64,000 bases of DNA from PALSA-693 sp963834725 (GTDB taxonomy: Bacteria > Actinomycetota > Acidimicrobiia > Acidimicrobiales > Palsa-688): NCBI GenBank assembly GCA_963834725.1, contig CAWICN010000001.1, forward strand, positions 620,001-684,000. Direction: 5' to 3'. This document shows positions 1 to 8,435 of the stretch, in pieces. The stretch's first letter is position 1. Every line of letters begins with the position of its first letter. The notes under the pieces were generated by a model. That model did no database searches, had not been told where the DNA came from, and was given only the letters and a program-made list of their open reading frames with translations. The position numbers were made by a program, and so were the translations under genes.

Positions 1-243
1 TGCAAACCCTGCCACCTCGCGGCAGAAGCGGTCGGGGATCTGGACCAGGATCCCGGCCCCGTCGCCGGTGTTGACCTCTGCCCCGGAGGCGCCTCGATGC
101 TCGAGATGGCAGAGGCTGTCAAGCCCCATGCGAACGATCCCGTGGCTGCGGCGACCGTGCATGTCCACGACGAAAGCCACCCCGCACGCATCGTGCTCGA
201 ATTCGGGGCGATAGAGACCAGCCGCCGTGAATGACGGAGCCAT
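1..243 (-). CDS. gltB: Glutamate synthase large subunit, N-terminal part (cut by window start)
   Basis: The 81 visible residues are the start of the glutamine amidotransferase domain of GltB, which releases ammonia from glutamine for transfer to 2-oxoglutarate. Residues 17-23 read EHDACGV, the family signature in which Cys20 becomes the N-terminal nucleophile after propeptide removal. Further in, LEHRGASG and NTGDGAGIL are the conserved loops of the same domain. The ATG at 243 is preceded by GGAAGGA at good spacing. The rest of this normally ~1500-residue protein lies outside the window. No gene is seen between this start and the tRNA at 509. Confidence 0.9.
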   Translation of the reverse strand, partial: MAPSFTAAGLYRPEFEHDACGVAFVVDMHGRRSHGIVRMGLDSLCHLEHRGASGAEVNTGDGAGILVQIPDRFCREVAGFA

Positions 244-508
244 GTACTTCCTTCCGGGGATCGGTGCTGACAGGTCCACGCGGAAGGGACGTCGCTGGCC
301 CTTGCCGCACTACAGGATAGGTGATCAGCGCCTGCTGCGCTCGCCAATAGGCCTCTGCTCCTCAGGCGCTGTCCACCCCCGTCTTGTCCCCTCCTGGCGC
401 CCGGGCCGGCCGGGTACGTCAGGGTCCCGCCACGGTTATGATGCCGGGACGGCCACGCCACCCAGGGTGTGGCCCCCGGATCGCGCTCTCCAGCAGGGCC
501 AGGGTTCG

Positions 509-585
509 GGGCGCTTAGCTCAGCTGGTTAGAGCGCAGCCTTCACACGGCTGAGGTCGGAGGTTCGAGTCCTCTAGCGCCCACCA
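509..585 (+). tRNA. tRNA-Val (anticodon CAC), CCA encoded
   Basis: A full cloverleaf can be drawn: acceptor GGGCGCT pairs with AGCGCCC, the D arm contains AGCTGGTTA, the anticodon loop is TTCACAC giving CAC, and the T arm is GGAGG-TTCGAGT-CCTCT. Discriminator A582 is followed by genomic CCA (583-585). A TATGAT hexamer at 437-442 could be its -10 box, but no convincing -35 is visible. The 3' end abuts a decayed integrase, as expected for a tRNA used as an attachment site. Confidence 0.95.
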
Positions 586-622
586 CACATTGGCTGGTCA
601 GGGCGTTGTCGACGCGGAAGAA

Positions 623-638
623 CCCCTCCGGAGAGGGG
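623..638. terminator. Short hairpin between tRNA-Val and integrase remnant
   Basis: CCCCTC (623-628) and GAGGGG (633-638) form a perfect 6-bp stem around the tetraloop CGGA. It lies between the end of the tRNA and the end of the minus-strand integrase remnant, so it could terminate either. It has no T run, so the call rests on position and stem only. Confidence 0.35.
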
Positions 639-673
639 CTCGATCCAACAATCATCCAACATTTCGGGGACGC

Positions 674-1400
674 TCAGTCGCCGGCGGCCCGCTCCGGGCG
701 GAACCTGGCGCCTACTGCCTCGGCCGCCTTCTGGTCCGCCTGCTCGGTGGCCCGGGCGTAGAGCGCCAGGGTGGTCTGCGGGTTGGCGTGACCGAGCCGG
801 CGCTGGGTCTTCACGTCGGTGCCCGAGGCGATCAGCGCGCTAGGTGCCATCGAGCGCAGATCATGGAATCGCGACCCGGCCAGCCCGGCCCGCTGGCAGG
901 GCGGGCAGCCAGATCCGGTGCCGCCAGTTCGAATAATGCAACGGGGTGGCCTCGCCTGAGGTGAAGATCAGCTCGCCGGCGTCGGCCGCGGTTCTCCCCT
1001 GGTAGGCCATCACCGCTGCGATCATGTCGACCAGCCAGACCGGGATCGACAGGATCCGGCGCCGGCGGTGGTCTTCGGGACCTGCCTGACCCCGCTCCGG
1101 GAGAGCTGGCCGGAGACTCGCAGAGAGGCCCGCAGCGGGTCGACGTCGGCGACCACCAGGCTCGGAAGGCAGCCAGGCGGCCGCCGGATGAGCCACGGTC
1201 CGCCTGGAGCCTCTCGGGTCCGCCATGTTTTCTTTGGACTTGGCGGGCACCTGGGCGGCCTCGAACGCCCGGGCTACCGCCTTGCTGGCGAACGTCCGTT
1301 GATAGGGGCGGTCGTTCTGGTCACGCAAATGCACGTCGTAGACCGTCTGCCGACGGCCCTTCTCGTCCAGTCGCTCGAGGGTCCGGCTGTGGATGCTCAT
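674..1400 (-). pseudogene. Tyrosine recombinase (phage-type integrase) remnant
   Basis: The gene would start at ATG 1400 with an AP2-like arm-binding domain (MSIHSRTLERLDEKGRRQTV) and end at TGA 674-676. The C-terminal catalytic box survives: FHDLRS, then RRLGHANPQTTLALYARATEQAD with the nucleophile Tyr. It is in a different frame from the upstream part, which runs through IPVWLVDMIAAVMAYQGR and HYSNWRHRIWLP and stops at about 861, so there is at least one frameshift near 880. Only about 240 residues remain of the usual 370-400, and most of the core-binding domain is missing. It sits next to tRNA-Val, the normal target of such enzymes. It is probably inactive. Confidence 0.75.
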
Positions 1401-1443
1401 CGGACCCGCTCCCCATTGATCGCGAGTCCCCTTTCCTTGCTGA

Positions 1444-1869
1444 TCACGGGCGCTCGACCTTGCGCGGGCCGGCCAGCGGTAGTGCCCGCGCCTCCAAGTT
1501 GTGAAGCTGATGCACCCGCGCTGCGGAGAGGTGAAGGAGGTCGCCGGTGTCGCGGACCGACAGGCCGGATCGGAGCAGATCGCCAACCACGTCGGCGGTT
1601 TGCTCGCCGACCTGCTCGACAGTGCGCTCCATCTCGGCTCGGCGGTGAAGTACTACATCGACGCGATGGCCGAGATCGCCGGGAAGTTCGACCTGCTCCT
1701 CGATAGCGACCTGGTCGACTTCGAGGTCGTACATGGCGGCCGCAGCCTCCCGGATGTAACGACGAGCCCGGCCCAGGGTGGACGCGAAGGTGTGCACGTT
1801 CTCGTCGCCGACCAGTTCCACTTCCCAATCATCGCCCTCGCGCCAGAACCGGGCCTTGTAGGTGCTCAT
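1444..1869 (-). CDS. hicB: HicB-family antitoxin with C-terminal helix-turn-helix
   Basis: The 141-residue protein has the HicB partial RNase-H-like fold at the N-terminus (residues 1-65: YKARFWREGDDWEV, then FASTLGRARRYIREAAAAMY). A C-terminal segment (GLSVRDTGDLLHLSAARVHQL) reads as a helix-turn-helix, so the protein could repress its own operon. The ATG at 1869-1867 overlaps the hicA stop (TGA 1868-1866) by the ATGA arrangement, which implies translational coupling. ATG 1881 is an alternative in-frame start. HicB normally binds and silences HicA. The integrase remnant follows 43 bp downstream on the same strand. Confidence 0.75.
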   Translation of the reverse strand: MSTYKARFWREGDDWEVELVGDENVHTFASTLGRARRYIREAAAAMYDLEVDQVAIEEQVELPGDLGHRVDVVLHRRAEMERTVEQVGEQTADVVGDLLRSGLSVRDTGDLLHLSAARVHQLHNLEARALPLAGPRKVERP

Positions 1870-2066
1870 CGTCTCAACCATCCCTTCCCGAGGCAGGGCT
1901 CGAATGCCCGCTCGATTGCTCGCAAGGTCCCGGGGGAGAGGTCCCGGCTGTGAACGGGGACCACTGTCTGGCACTCGCCGACCCGCATGGTCAGAGGGGA
2001 GCCAACTTGGCGGACCCTGACGCCTCCTAGCCGTTCGATCTTCCGGATAACCTCCCTCGACCTCAT
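1866..2066 (-). CDS. hicA: HicA-family toxin homologue lacking the catalytic histidine
   Basis: This 66-residue protein matches the HicA dsRBD-like fold: SREVIRKIERLGG at the start, TVVPVHSRDLSPGTLRAIERA at the end. HicA is an mRNA interferase whose motif is usually GSHH with the first His catalytic. Here the motif reads G22-S23-P24-L25, so the histidine is replaced by proline. The toxin may therefore be inactive, or the module may work only as a regulator. The gene opens directly beside a palindrome at 2068-2091. It is toxin-first, with hicB overlapping its stop, which is the usual hicAB order. Confidence 0.7.
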   Translation of the reverse strand: MRSREVIRKIERLGGVRVRQVGSPLTMRVGECQTVVPVHSRDLSPGTLRAIERAFEPCLGKGWLRR

Positions 2067-2067
2067 C

Positions 2068-2091
2068 TACTGTTCAACGTACTAGACAGTA
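2068..2091 (-). promoter_or_regulatory. Probable hicAB operator palindrome
   Basis: TACTGT (2068-2073) and ACAGTA (2086-2091) are a perfect 6-bp inverted repeat with a 12-bp spacer. The palindrome ends one base upstream of the hicA ATG. Its spacing, close to one helical turn plus, fits a dimeric DNA-binding antitoxin, and hicB carries a C-terminal helix-turn-helix. Because it touches the start codon, repression would block transcription start or very early elongation; the transcript may be leaderless. Confidence 0.5.
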
Positions 2092-2311
2092 GCGGTGTTC
2101 CTCGAGGTCGGGGGTGCAGGTGCTCGGGTCCAGGTCCCCACGGACCGGGCAAAACGGACACCGGTGGCGGCCGCCCTCGCCGACTTCCTTAGGGGCTGGC
2201 GGAGGGTGGGGGGCCGGGCTCGCAAGCGCCGAACCGGGCCGAGCAACCGCTCTCTGTGCTGGCCGGATCCTGCCGGGACCCGGGAGGGCTGGCCAATTAC
2301 CCTGTCCCGGC

Positions 2312-3409
2312 GTGTCCAGCCGTTTTCCCGTTGTCCCGCGGCGCTCGATCCGGGTCGTTATGGGCGTGCTCATCATGGGGGGCTTGGCCGCGGCTTGCGG
2401 AGGGCACCACACCGTGGCCGCGCCCCCGAGCACGGCCTCGACCACGACCACGCCGCCGACCACCATGCCGCCAACGACCGCCGCCCGGCCAAAACCGAAA
2501 CCCCAGGTGGCGACCTGCCCGCTGACCGGCCAACCCGCCCCGGGTGGACACGTGCCGCCCCGCCCGGCCCTGGCCGTCAAGGTGGAGAACCTTCCAGAAG
2601 CCCGTCCCCAGTACGGCCTTTCCACCGCGGACGTCGTCTACGAGGAGCCGGTGGAGGGCGGCATCACCCGCTTCATCTCGATTTATCAGTGCCAGGATGC
2701 CAGCCGCCTCGAACCGGTCCGGTCGGGTCGGCTCATCGATCCCGATATCGTCCGGCAGTACGGCGCCCATCCGCTTTTCGCGTACGCCGGCGCCATCTCG
2801 TGGGTGGTCAACAAGGTCGACTCGTCCTCGCTGATCGATGTCGGGCTCGGCCGGGCTGGCGGCTACTGGCGCGACCAGGCCCGCTCTGTCCCTCACAATC
2901 TGGTCAATAGCACGGCCGCGCTGTACGCCGCCGGAGTCGCGAACCACGCGCCACTGGTGCCGCCGGCTCCGGTCTTCCTGTACGGGGCGCTCCCCGCACA
3001 CTCCGCCGCCGCCAGCGTGAACATCAACTACCTGTTCTCCGACCTAAACTGGACGTGGCTGCCCCGACAGTCCGAGTGGCTGCGCTCGTACGCCGGCTCC
3101 GGTCCAGCCACGATGGGGGAGGGCGGTGACATCACGGCGACCAACATCGTGGTCATGAAGGTCGTGATGTACCCGACTCCGTATGTTGAAGACGCCACCG
3201 GTATCCACGAAAACAACCTGGTGCTCACCGGGTCCGGGCCGGCTCAGGTCTTCCGGAACGGAGCGGTGATCACCGGCCGATGGTTTCGGCCCAGCCTGAG
3301 CCGCACCACCGAGTTGCTCGACGCCACCGGCCGTGGGATCCGGCTCCAGCCGGGCCGCACCTGGGTCGAGTTGGTGCCGACCACGGTTCCGGTTACGGTC
3401 ACCCCGTAG
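2312..3409 (+). CDS. DUF3048 domain lipoprotein (YerB-like), copy 1
   Basis: The GTG start at 2312 gives an Arg-rich n-region, a hydrophobic stretch and the lipobox LAAAC with Cys29, so the protein should be lipid-anchored on the outer face of the membrane. A Thr/Pro linker (STASTTTTPPTT) follows, then the two-part DUF3048 fold: LAVKVENLPEARPQYGLSTA, DVVYEEPVEGGITRF, and a C-terminal half ending RTWVELVP. The family's function is unknown; YerB of Bacillus is the named member. A paralogue lies at 34154-35296. Upstream in-frame starts exist but would bury the signal peptide. No strong ribosome site is seen. Confidence 0.8.
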   Translation: MSSRFPVVPRRSIRVVMGVLIMGGLAAACGGHHTVAAPPSTASTTTTPPTTMPPTTAARPKPKPQVATCPLTGQPAPGGHVPPRPALAVKVENLPEARPQYGLSTADVVYEEPVEGGITRFISIYQCQDASRLEPVRSGRLIDPDIVRQYGAHPLFAYAGAISWVVNKVDSSSLIDVGLGRAGGYWRDQARSVPHNLVNSTAALYAAGVANHAPLVPPAPVFLYGALPAHSAAASVNINYLFSDLNWTWLPRQSEWLRSYAGSGPATMGEGGDITATNIVVMKVVMYPTPYVEDATGIHENNLVLTGSGPAQVFRNGAVITGRWFRPSLSRTTELLDATGRGIRLQPGRTWVELVPTTVPVTVTP

Positions 3410-3469
3410 AACCACAATTCCGTTACGGTCACCCTGTCGAAGATCGAGCCCGCCGAAAGGAGGCATCCG

Positions 3470-5143
3470 ATGTCCCTGCCGGCGCACCGTCGGGTCTCTT
3501 ATACCGGGCGCCGAATCGCGGCCATTGTGCTCGTCGGTACCGTGCTACTGATCGTCGTCGTTGCCGCGCTATCGGCGACCGGCAAATCCCATTCGACGGG
3601 CGTCCCGACCACCGTCGCCCACCGGGCGGCGTCCACCTCGCCTCCTACGTCCCCGGCCTCCTCGACGGTGGGTGCCACCAAAGGGATCCGCGGGTCGAGC
3701 CCGTATGGCGTCACGGCCGCCTGGGTGGCCAATGAGAATGCCAAGCCCGGTACGTCGGCCTGGCAGATCACGGGTGCGCAGACCTCCAACGGGATTGCGG
3801 GATACGCCAACCTGGTTCAGGCCGAGGAGGGCCAGATCGCGACGCTGTACGTCTCGACCCCGGCGGCGAGCTTTCACGTGGATGCATACCGCATGGGGTA
3901 CTACCAGGGATTGGGCGGGCGGCTCTTCTGGCAATCGGCTCAAACCACTGGCATGGTTCAGCCCGCGTGCCCGCTGACGAGCACCACCAACATGGTCGAG
4001 TGCAACTGGCGTCCATCCCTCCGGGTGATGATCACCGGGGCGTGGGTGCAGGGCCAGTATCTGTTGAAGCTCGTCGGCAGCGGCGGCCAGCAGAGCTACA
4101 TCCCCCTCACGGTGTGGGATCCGGCCAGCGCCGCCACCTACGTGCTCATGACCGGAGTACTCACCGACCAGGCCTTCAACCCCTACGGCGGCTTCGACCT
4201 CTACCAGGGCGCGTCCGCGTGTGCCTCGAATGTGTACCCGTGCTCGAGCCGCTCGAGAGTCGTGTCGTTTGACCGGCCCTACGACGTCGGTAACGGTGCC
4301 GGTTCCTACCTGTCCCTGATGTACCCGCTGACCTATTTCGCCGAGCAGCACAGCCTCGACGTCACCTACTGGACCGACATCACCCTCTCGACCCACGGGA
4401 GCCTGCTCACCAGCCACCGGGTGCTGATATCTCCAGGCCATGACGAGGAGTGGTCGCTCGAAATGCGGCAGGCGGCGACCGCGGCAGCCGGTCACGGCGT
4501 CAATCTGATCTTCTTCGGGGCCAGCCCCGTTCTCCGCAAGGTGCGGCTGGAGCCCTCACCGGTCGGGTCGGACCGCGAGATGGTCAATTACCGGGACCCC
4601 CAGGCCGACCCTCTGTACGGCGTGGACAACCCCGAGGTTTCGCAAAACTGGTGGGGCCAGGCCCCCGCCAGCCTGCCCGACAGCGAACTGGTCGGAGGCG
4701 ACTACGTGGGCTACTACGACAACAGCGGGTCCTTTCCGCTGGTGATTTCGCAGCCGTCTTCCTGGCTGTTCGCCGGCACCGGTCTCGGCGTCGACGCCAC
4801 CGTCCCGGACGTGCTGAACGGCGACTTCCAGGCGTACGATCCCTCGCTCGGCGGTGTACCGGCCGGGGTCGACATCCTCGCCCACTCACGGGTGACCATC
4901 ACCGGGCACCCGGATCGCAGCTATGCGGACACCAGCTACTACACCATGCCGGGCAGCGGTGCCGGCGTGTTTTCCAGCGGCACGGTCGGCTGGATCCCAT
5001 CGCTGCAGAACTGCGCCCCCGGCGCCAGCTGCCCGGCCCGGCTCATGCAGGAGATCACCGGCAATCTGCTCCGGGTCTTCGGCGCCGGCCCGGTGGGTCT
5101 CAAGTACCCCTCCGTCGACAACACGCAGCAGTATTACGGCTGA
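3470..5143 (+). CDS. Membrane-anchored N,N-dimethylformamidase-like protein
   Basis: The start is fixed by a strong AAAGGAGG just upstream of ATG 3470. Residues ~14-36 form one membrane helix (AAIVLVGTVLLIVVVAAL), followed by a Ser/Thr-rich linker, so the ~500-residue main domain faces outward. That domain resembles the C-terminal domain of the N,N-dimethylformamidase large subunit: FNPYGGFDLYQG, VSFDRPYD and LISPGHDEEWSLEMR are its typical motifs. Homologues of this domain occur in many exported actinobacterial proteins where the substrate is not known, so amidase activity on dimethylformamide should not be assumed. It follows the DUF3048 gene by 60 bp and may share its transcript. Confidence 0.65.
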   Translation: MSLPAHRRVSYTGRRIAAIVLVGTVLLIVVVAALSATGKSHSTGVPTTVAHRAASTSPPTSPASSTVGATKGIRGSSPYGVTAAWVANENAKPGTSAWQITGAQTSNGIAGYANLVQAEEGQIATLYVSTPAASFHVDAYRMGYYQGLGGRLFWQSAQTTGMVQPACPLTSTTNMVECNWRPSLRVMITGAWVQGQYLLKLVGSGGQQSYIPLTVWDPASAATYVLMTGVLTDQAFNPYGGFDLYQGASACASNVYPCSSRSRVVSFDRPYDVGNGAGSYLSLMYPLTYFAEQHSLDVTYWTDITLSTHGSLLTSHRVLISPGHDEEWSLEMRQAATAAAGHGVNLIFFGASPVLRKVRLEPSPVGSDREMVNYRDPQADPLYGVDNPEVSQNWWGQAPASLPDSELVGGDYVGYYDNSGSFPLVISQPSSWLFAGTGLGVDATVPDVLNGDFQAYDPSLGGVPAGVDILAHSRVTITGHPDRSYADTSYYTMPGSGAGVFSSGTVGWIPSLQNCAPGASCPARLMQEITGNLLRVFGAGPVGLKYPSVDNTQQYYG

Positions 5144-5201
5144 GCGCTTCGCTCGTGAAATGGTGGCACCGGCCAGGTCACGGCGCGCGCATCATGAGTC
5201 T

Positions 5202-7271
5202 GTGTCCATCGATCATCCGCTCGACTATCCACTCGCCCGCCGGGACGACCTCGTCGAGGAGCTGCACGGCGTACCGGTCGCCGACCCGTACCGCTGGCTG
5301 GAGACCGCTGACGATCCGGGTACCCGGACGTGGATCGCGGCCCAAAACGCCCTGACCGAACGCTTTCTGGCCCGGGTTCCTGCCAGAGAGGAGATCCGCG
5401 CCCGCCTGTCCGAACTGTGGGACTACCCGAGGTTCGACGTGCCGTTCGAGCGCGGTGGACAATGGTTACAGACGCGCAACAGCGGACTCCAGGACCAGCC
5501 GGTCCTGTACGTCGGCGCCGCCCCTGGCGCCGAGGGTCGCGTCCTGCTCGATCCCAACACGATGTCCGAGGACGGCACCGTCGCGATCGCCGGGCTCTCG
5601 GTGAACGAGGACGGTACCTTGCTGGCGTACGCCACCAGCGCCGGGGGTTCGGATTGGATGACGTGGCGGGTGCGCGATGTCGCCACCGGCCTCGACCGCG
5701 ACGACGTCGTCGACTGGTCGAAGTTCAGCGGAGCCGCGTGGCGCCGGGACGGATCTGGGTTCTTCTACGGTGAGATGGCGCGCCCCGATCCCGGACGCGA
5801 ATTCGACGCGGAAAACCGGGCTCCCCGGATCCTTTTCCATCAGATCGGAACCGCCCAGGAGGGCGACACGCTGGTCTTTGCCACTCCGGAGCAGCCCGAC
5901 TGGCTGCCCGCCGCCGCGGTCAGTGACGACGGCCGCTATCTGATCATCTCGATTGAGCGGGGAACGAATCCCGAGACCCAGATAGAGGTGCTCGACCTGG
6001 ACCAGCCCGACAATGGCTACCGGACGTTGGTAGAGGGCTTCGACACCAAAGCCGCGGTGGTCGGCAATGTCGGATCGACATTTTTCGTAGCGACCGACCT
6101 CGACGCCGACCTGGGCCGGCTGGTCGCCATCGAACTGGAGGATCCTGGCCGGGACCGGTGGAACGAGGTGGTCGCGGCAGGACACGACACCCTTGTCGCC
6201 GCCTACCTCTTCGGGGGACGGCTCCTCTGTCACTACCTGCAGGATGCCCGGTCGGTCCTGCGCGTCCACGAAGTCGACGGTTCCTACGTGCGGGACATCA
6301 CGTTGCCCGGCTTGGTGTCGGTCGTCAACATCGAGGGCCGAGCCGGCAGCAGCACGATCCATTTTCGAGTGACCTCGTTCACCGAATCCGGGGCGGTGTG
6401 GTCGCACGACCTGGCCCGTGGCAGGACGGCGGTGCTGCATGACTCCACCGCCCGCATCGACCCGGGCGATTATCTCACTGAACAGGTCTTTGCGACGTCC
6501 GAGGATGGGACCCGCGTGCCGATGTTCCTGACTCGCAGAAGGGACGCAGTCCCCACGGGCGAGGTCCCGGTGATCCTGTATGGGTACGGCGGGTTCGATA
6601 TACCCGTCCCCCCCTCGTTTTCCTTGCCGTTCGCGGTCTGGCTGGAACGGGGCGGCCTGCTGGCGGTCGCCAACCTCCGTGGCGGGGGCGAGTACGGCCG
6701 GCCCTGGCACGACGCCGGGCGGCTGGCCGTCAAGCAACGCGTGTTCGACGACTTCCGCGCCTGCGCTCGCTGGCTCAACGAGTCGGGCTGGAGCGACCCT
6801 CGCCGAACTGCGATTTACGGCGGCTCCAACGGCGGCCTGTTGGTGGGGGCCAGCCTGACCCAGCACCCGGAACTGTTCGGTGCAGCCGTTAGTGATGTCG
6901 GTGTATTCGACATGCTCCGCTTCCATCACTTCACTATCGGCTGGGCGTGGACGAGTGACTACGGCAGCCCCGACGATCCCGAACAGTTCCGTTGGCTGCT
7001 CGCCTACTCGCCGCTGCACAACGTGCGGCCCGGCACCTGCTACCCCCCGACCCTCCTGATGACCGGCGACCACGACGACCGCGTGGTCCCGGGTCACTCC
7101 TTGAAATTCGCAGCCACCCTGCAGCGCGCCCAGGCGTGCACGGCGCCGGTGCTGCTACGAGTCGAGACGGCGGCCGGGCATGGCGCGGGAAAGCCGATCT
7201 CGAAGCTGATTGCCGAGAACGCCGATCGCCTGGCGTTCATCGATGCCGCCCTCAGGCTGTCGAACCCCTGA
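5202..7271 (+). CDS. Prolyl oligopeptidase family serine peptidase (S9A)
   Basis: GTG 5202 gives 689 residues, the usual length for S9A peptidases, which cut short peptides after proline. The N-terminal part (DPYRWLE, then a seven-bladed propeller region with DGTLLAYATSAGGSDWMTWRV) gates access. The C-terminal alpha/beta-hydrolase carries Ser542 in GGSNGG, an Asp in GDHDDRV (about 626) and His660 in AGHGAGK, so the triad is complete. There is no signal peptide from this start, so a cytosolic enzyme is likely. The reading frame is open further upstream, but that part overlaps the preceding gene and has no family match. Confidence 0.88.
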   Translation: MSIDHPLDYPLARRDDLVEELHGVPVADPYRWLETADDPGTRTWIAAQNALTERFLARVPAREEIRARLSELWDYPRFDVPFERGGQWLQTRNSGLQDQPVLYVGAAPGAEGRVLLDPNTMSEDGTVAIAGLSVNEDGTLLAYATSAGGSDWMTWRVRDVATGLDRDDVVDWSKFSGAAWRRDGSGFFYGEMARPDPGREFDAENRAPRILFHQIGTAQEGDTLVFATPEQPDWLPAAAVSDDGRYLIISIERGTNPETQIEVLDLDQPDNGYRTLVEGFDTKAAVVGNVGSTFFVATDLDADLGRLVAIELEDPGRDRWNEVVAAGHDTLVAAYLFGGRLLCHYLQDARSVLRVHEVDGSYVRDITLPGLVSVVNIEGRAGSSTIHFRVTSFTESGAVWSHDLARGRTAVLHDSTARIDPGDYLTEQVFATSEDGTRVPMFLTRRRDAVPTGEVPVILYGYGGFDIPVPPSFSLPFAVWLERGGLLAVANLRGGGEYGRPWHDAGRLAVKQRVFDDFRACARWLNESGWSDPRRTAIYGGSNGGLLVGASLTQHPELFGAAVSDVGVFDMLRFHHFTIGWAWTSDYGSPDDPEQFRWLLAYSPLHNVRPGTCYPPTLLMTGDHDDRVVPGHSLKFAATLQRAQACTAPVLLRVETAAGHGAGKPISKLIAENADRLAFIDAALRLSNP

Positions 7272-7387
7272 GATCACCCGTTGGGCCGTCCTTCTTTTCT
7301 ATTAATGACCTCACCAGGTCAACGACCTCGCGGGGTGCTACACGATAACCGTCCCCGCTGGCCAGGCGGTGCGGGCACGATAGAGGC

Positions 7388-7771
7388 ATGCCACCCAGGG
7401 AGCACATCAGTTCGGGGTCGCCGTTCGAGGCGCAGGTCGGCTTCAGCCGGGCCGTCCGGGTCGGGGACCGGGTTCTCATCGCCGGGACCGCGCCCATCTG
7501 GCCGGACGGCTCCTGCCTCCCTGGCGCGGCCGACCAGGCGCTCCGGTGCTGCGAGATCATCGCCGCCGCCCTTGCGGAAGCCGGAGCCGGGCCGGCCGAC
7601 GTGGTTCGGACCCGCATCTATTTGACGTCCCCGGAGGATGCCGGCGAGGTCGGTTCCGTGCACGCCGTCTATTTCGGCGCGGCGCGCCCGGCTGCCACCA
7701 TGGTCGTGGTGGCGGCATTGCTCGACCCGCGCTGGCGGGTGGAGATCGAAGCGGAGGCCATCCTGAGTTGA
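7388..7771 (+). CDS. RidA/YjgF-family protein
   Basis: This 127-residue protein has the chorismate-mutase-like RidA fold, which deaminates reactive enamine/imine intermediates in the archetype. GFSRAVRVGDRVLIAGTAP at the N-terminus, VVRTRIYLTSPED in the middle and RPAATMVVVAALLDPRWRVEIEAEA at the end follow the family pattern, including the Arg in the VRTRIYLT strand. It stands 116 bp after the peptidase and ends before a convergent hairpin. It may belong to a RidA subgroup other than the canonical deaminase, because the exact active-site signature is relaxed. Confidence 0.8.
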   Translation: MPPREHISSGSPFEAQVGFSRAVRVGDRVLIAGTAPIWPDGSCLPGAADQALRCCEIIAAALAEAGAGPADVVRTRIYLTSPEDAGEVGSVHAVYFGAARPAATMVVVAALLDPRWRVEIEAEAILS

Positions 7772-7806
7772 GGCCACGAGCCGTTCTACACCGCCCGGCC
7801 CCCGCC

Positions 7807-7852
7807 ATTGTGGTCAGTAGTACATCGTATCTGAGGTAGTACTGACCACAAT
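7807..7852. terminator. Long hairpin between convergent genes
   Basis: Arms of 17 bases (7807-7823 and 7836-7852) pair with a single mismatch around a 12-base loop. The arms are ATTGTGGTCAGTAGTAC and its near-complement and are much richer in A/T than the surroundings. The hairpin lies between the ends of the RidA gene (plus) and the GNAT gene (minus), so a bidirectional terminator is the simplest reading. It lacks a T tract on either side. Confidence 0.5.
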
Positions 7853-7919
7853 CGGCCGGCGGCGGGGAGACGCCGCCGGGCTCGGCCTCCGCCGAAGCTG
7901 GCCCGGCGGCCATCGGCAC

Positions 7920-8435
7920 TCAGCCTGATGGCAACGCCTTCGCGTAATGATGCTCGCGTGTGTGGCTCAGGTCGCCGAGCTCGCGGTCGGGGCCCGCCCT
8001 GACGTAGCCGCGCCCTTCGTAGAAGCGATGGGCGTTCTCGAAGCGGGTATCGCTCCACAGCTCGATCGAGGTGGCGCGGCGGGCGGTCGCAGTCTGCTCC
8101 ACCAGGTCCGACAAGGCGTTGGCCAGGCCCCGACGCCGCCAGCGGGGGTTGACATAGAGCCGCTCGAGTTCGATTCGACTCCGGTCGAGCGGACGCCAGC
8201 CGATAGTGGCGATGACCGTGCCGCACTCGTCGGTCGCCACCCAGAACTCGCCTCCGAGGCGGCGGTAGGCGCCCGCCGGCTCGAGCAGGTCGGGGCATTC
8301 ACCGTGGACGTCCATGATGCATCCGGGGTACTCCGACCAGCACGCCCCGATCAGGGCGATCACATCCCAGCCGTCGCCGTCGTGGGCCGGCCGCAGCCGC
8401 GCCGGTCCTCGTCCCTTCCGGTCGGCTGCCGTCAA
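7920..8435 (-). CDS. GNAT-family N-acetyltransferase
   Basis: From TTG 8435 the protein has 171 residues and a GNAT core: LGGEFWVATDECGTVIATIGW, ELERLYVNPRWRRRGLANAL (motif A with RRRGLA binding acetyl-CoA), then ENAHRFYEGRGYVR. The TTG overlaps the cobO stop (sequence ATTGAC), with AAGGGC about 8 bases upstream, so it is probably translated with cobO. The substrate cannot be inferred; proximity to cobO may be only transcriptional convenience. The same frame is open further upstream but lies wholly inside cobO. Confidence 0.8.
   Translation of the reverse strand: MTAADRKGRGPARLRPAHDGDGWDVIALIGACWSEYPGCIMDVHGECPDLLEPAGAYRRLGGEFWVATDECGTVIATIGWRPLDRSRIELERLYVNPRWRRRGLANALSDLVEQTATARRATSIELWSDTRFENAHRFYEGRGYVRAGPDRELGDLSHTREHHYAKALPSG

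Noticed and set aside
227..553. Plus-strand frame spanning the gltB start and tRNA-Val
   Set aside because: It overlaps the certain tRNA gene and the gltB start and has no protein-like features.
4923..5201. Upstream extension of the prolyl oligopeptidase
   Set aside because: The extension lies inside the end of the formamidase-like gene in another frame; GTG 5202 gives the normal family length.
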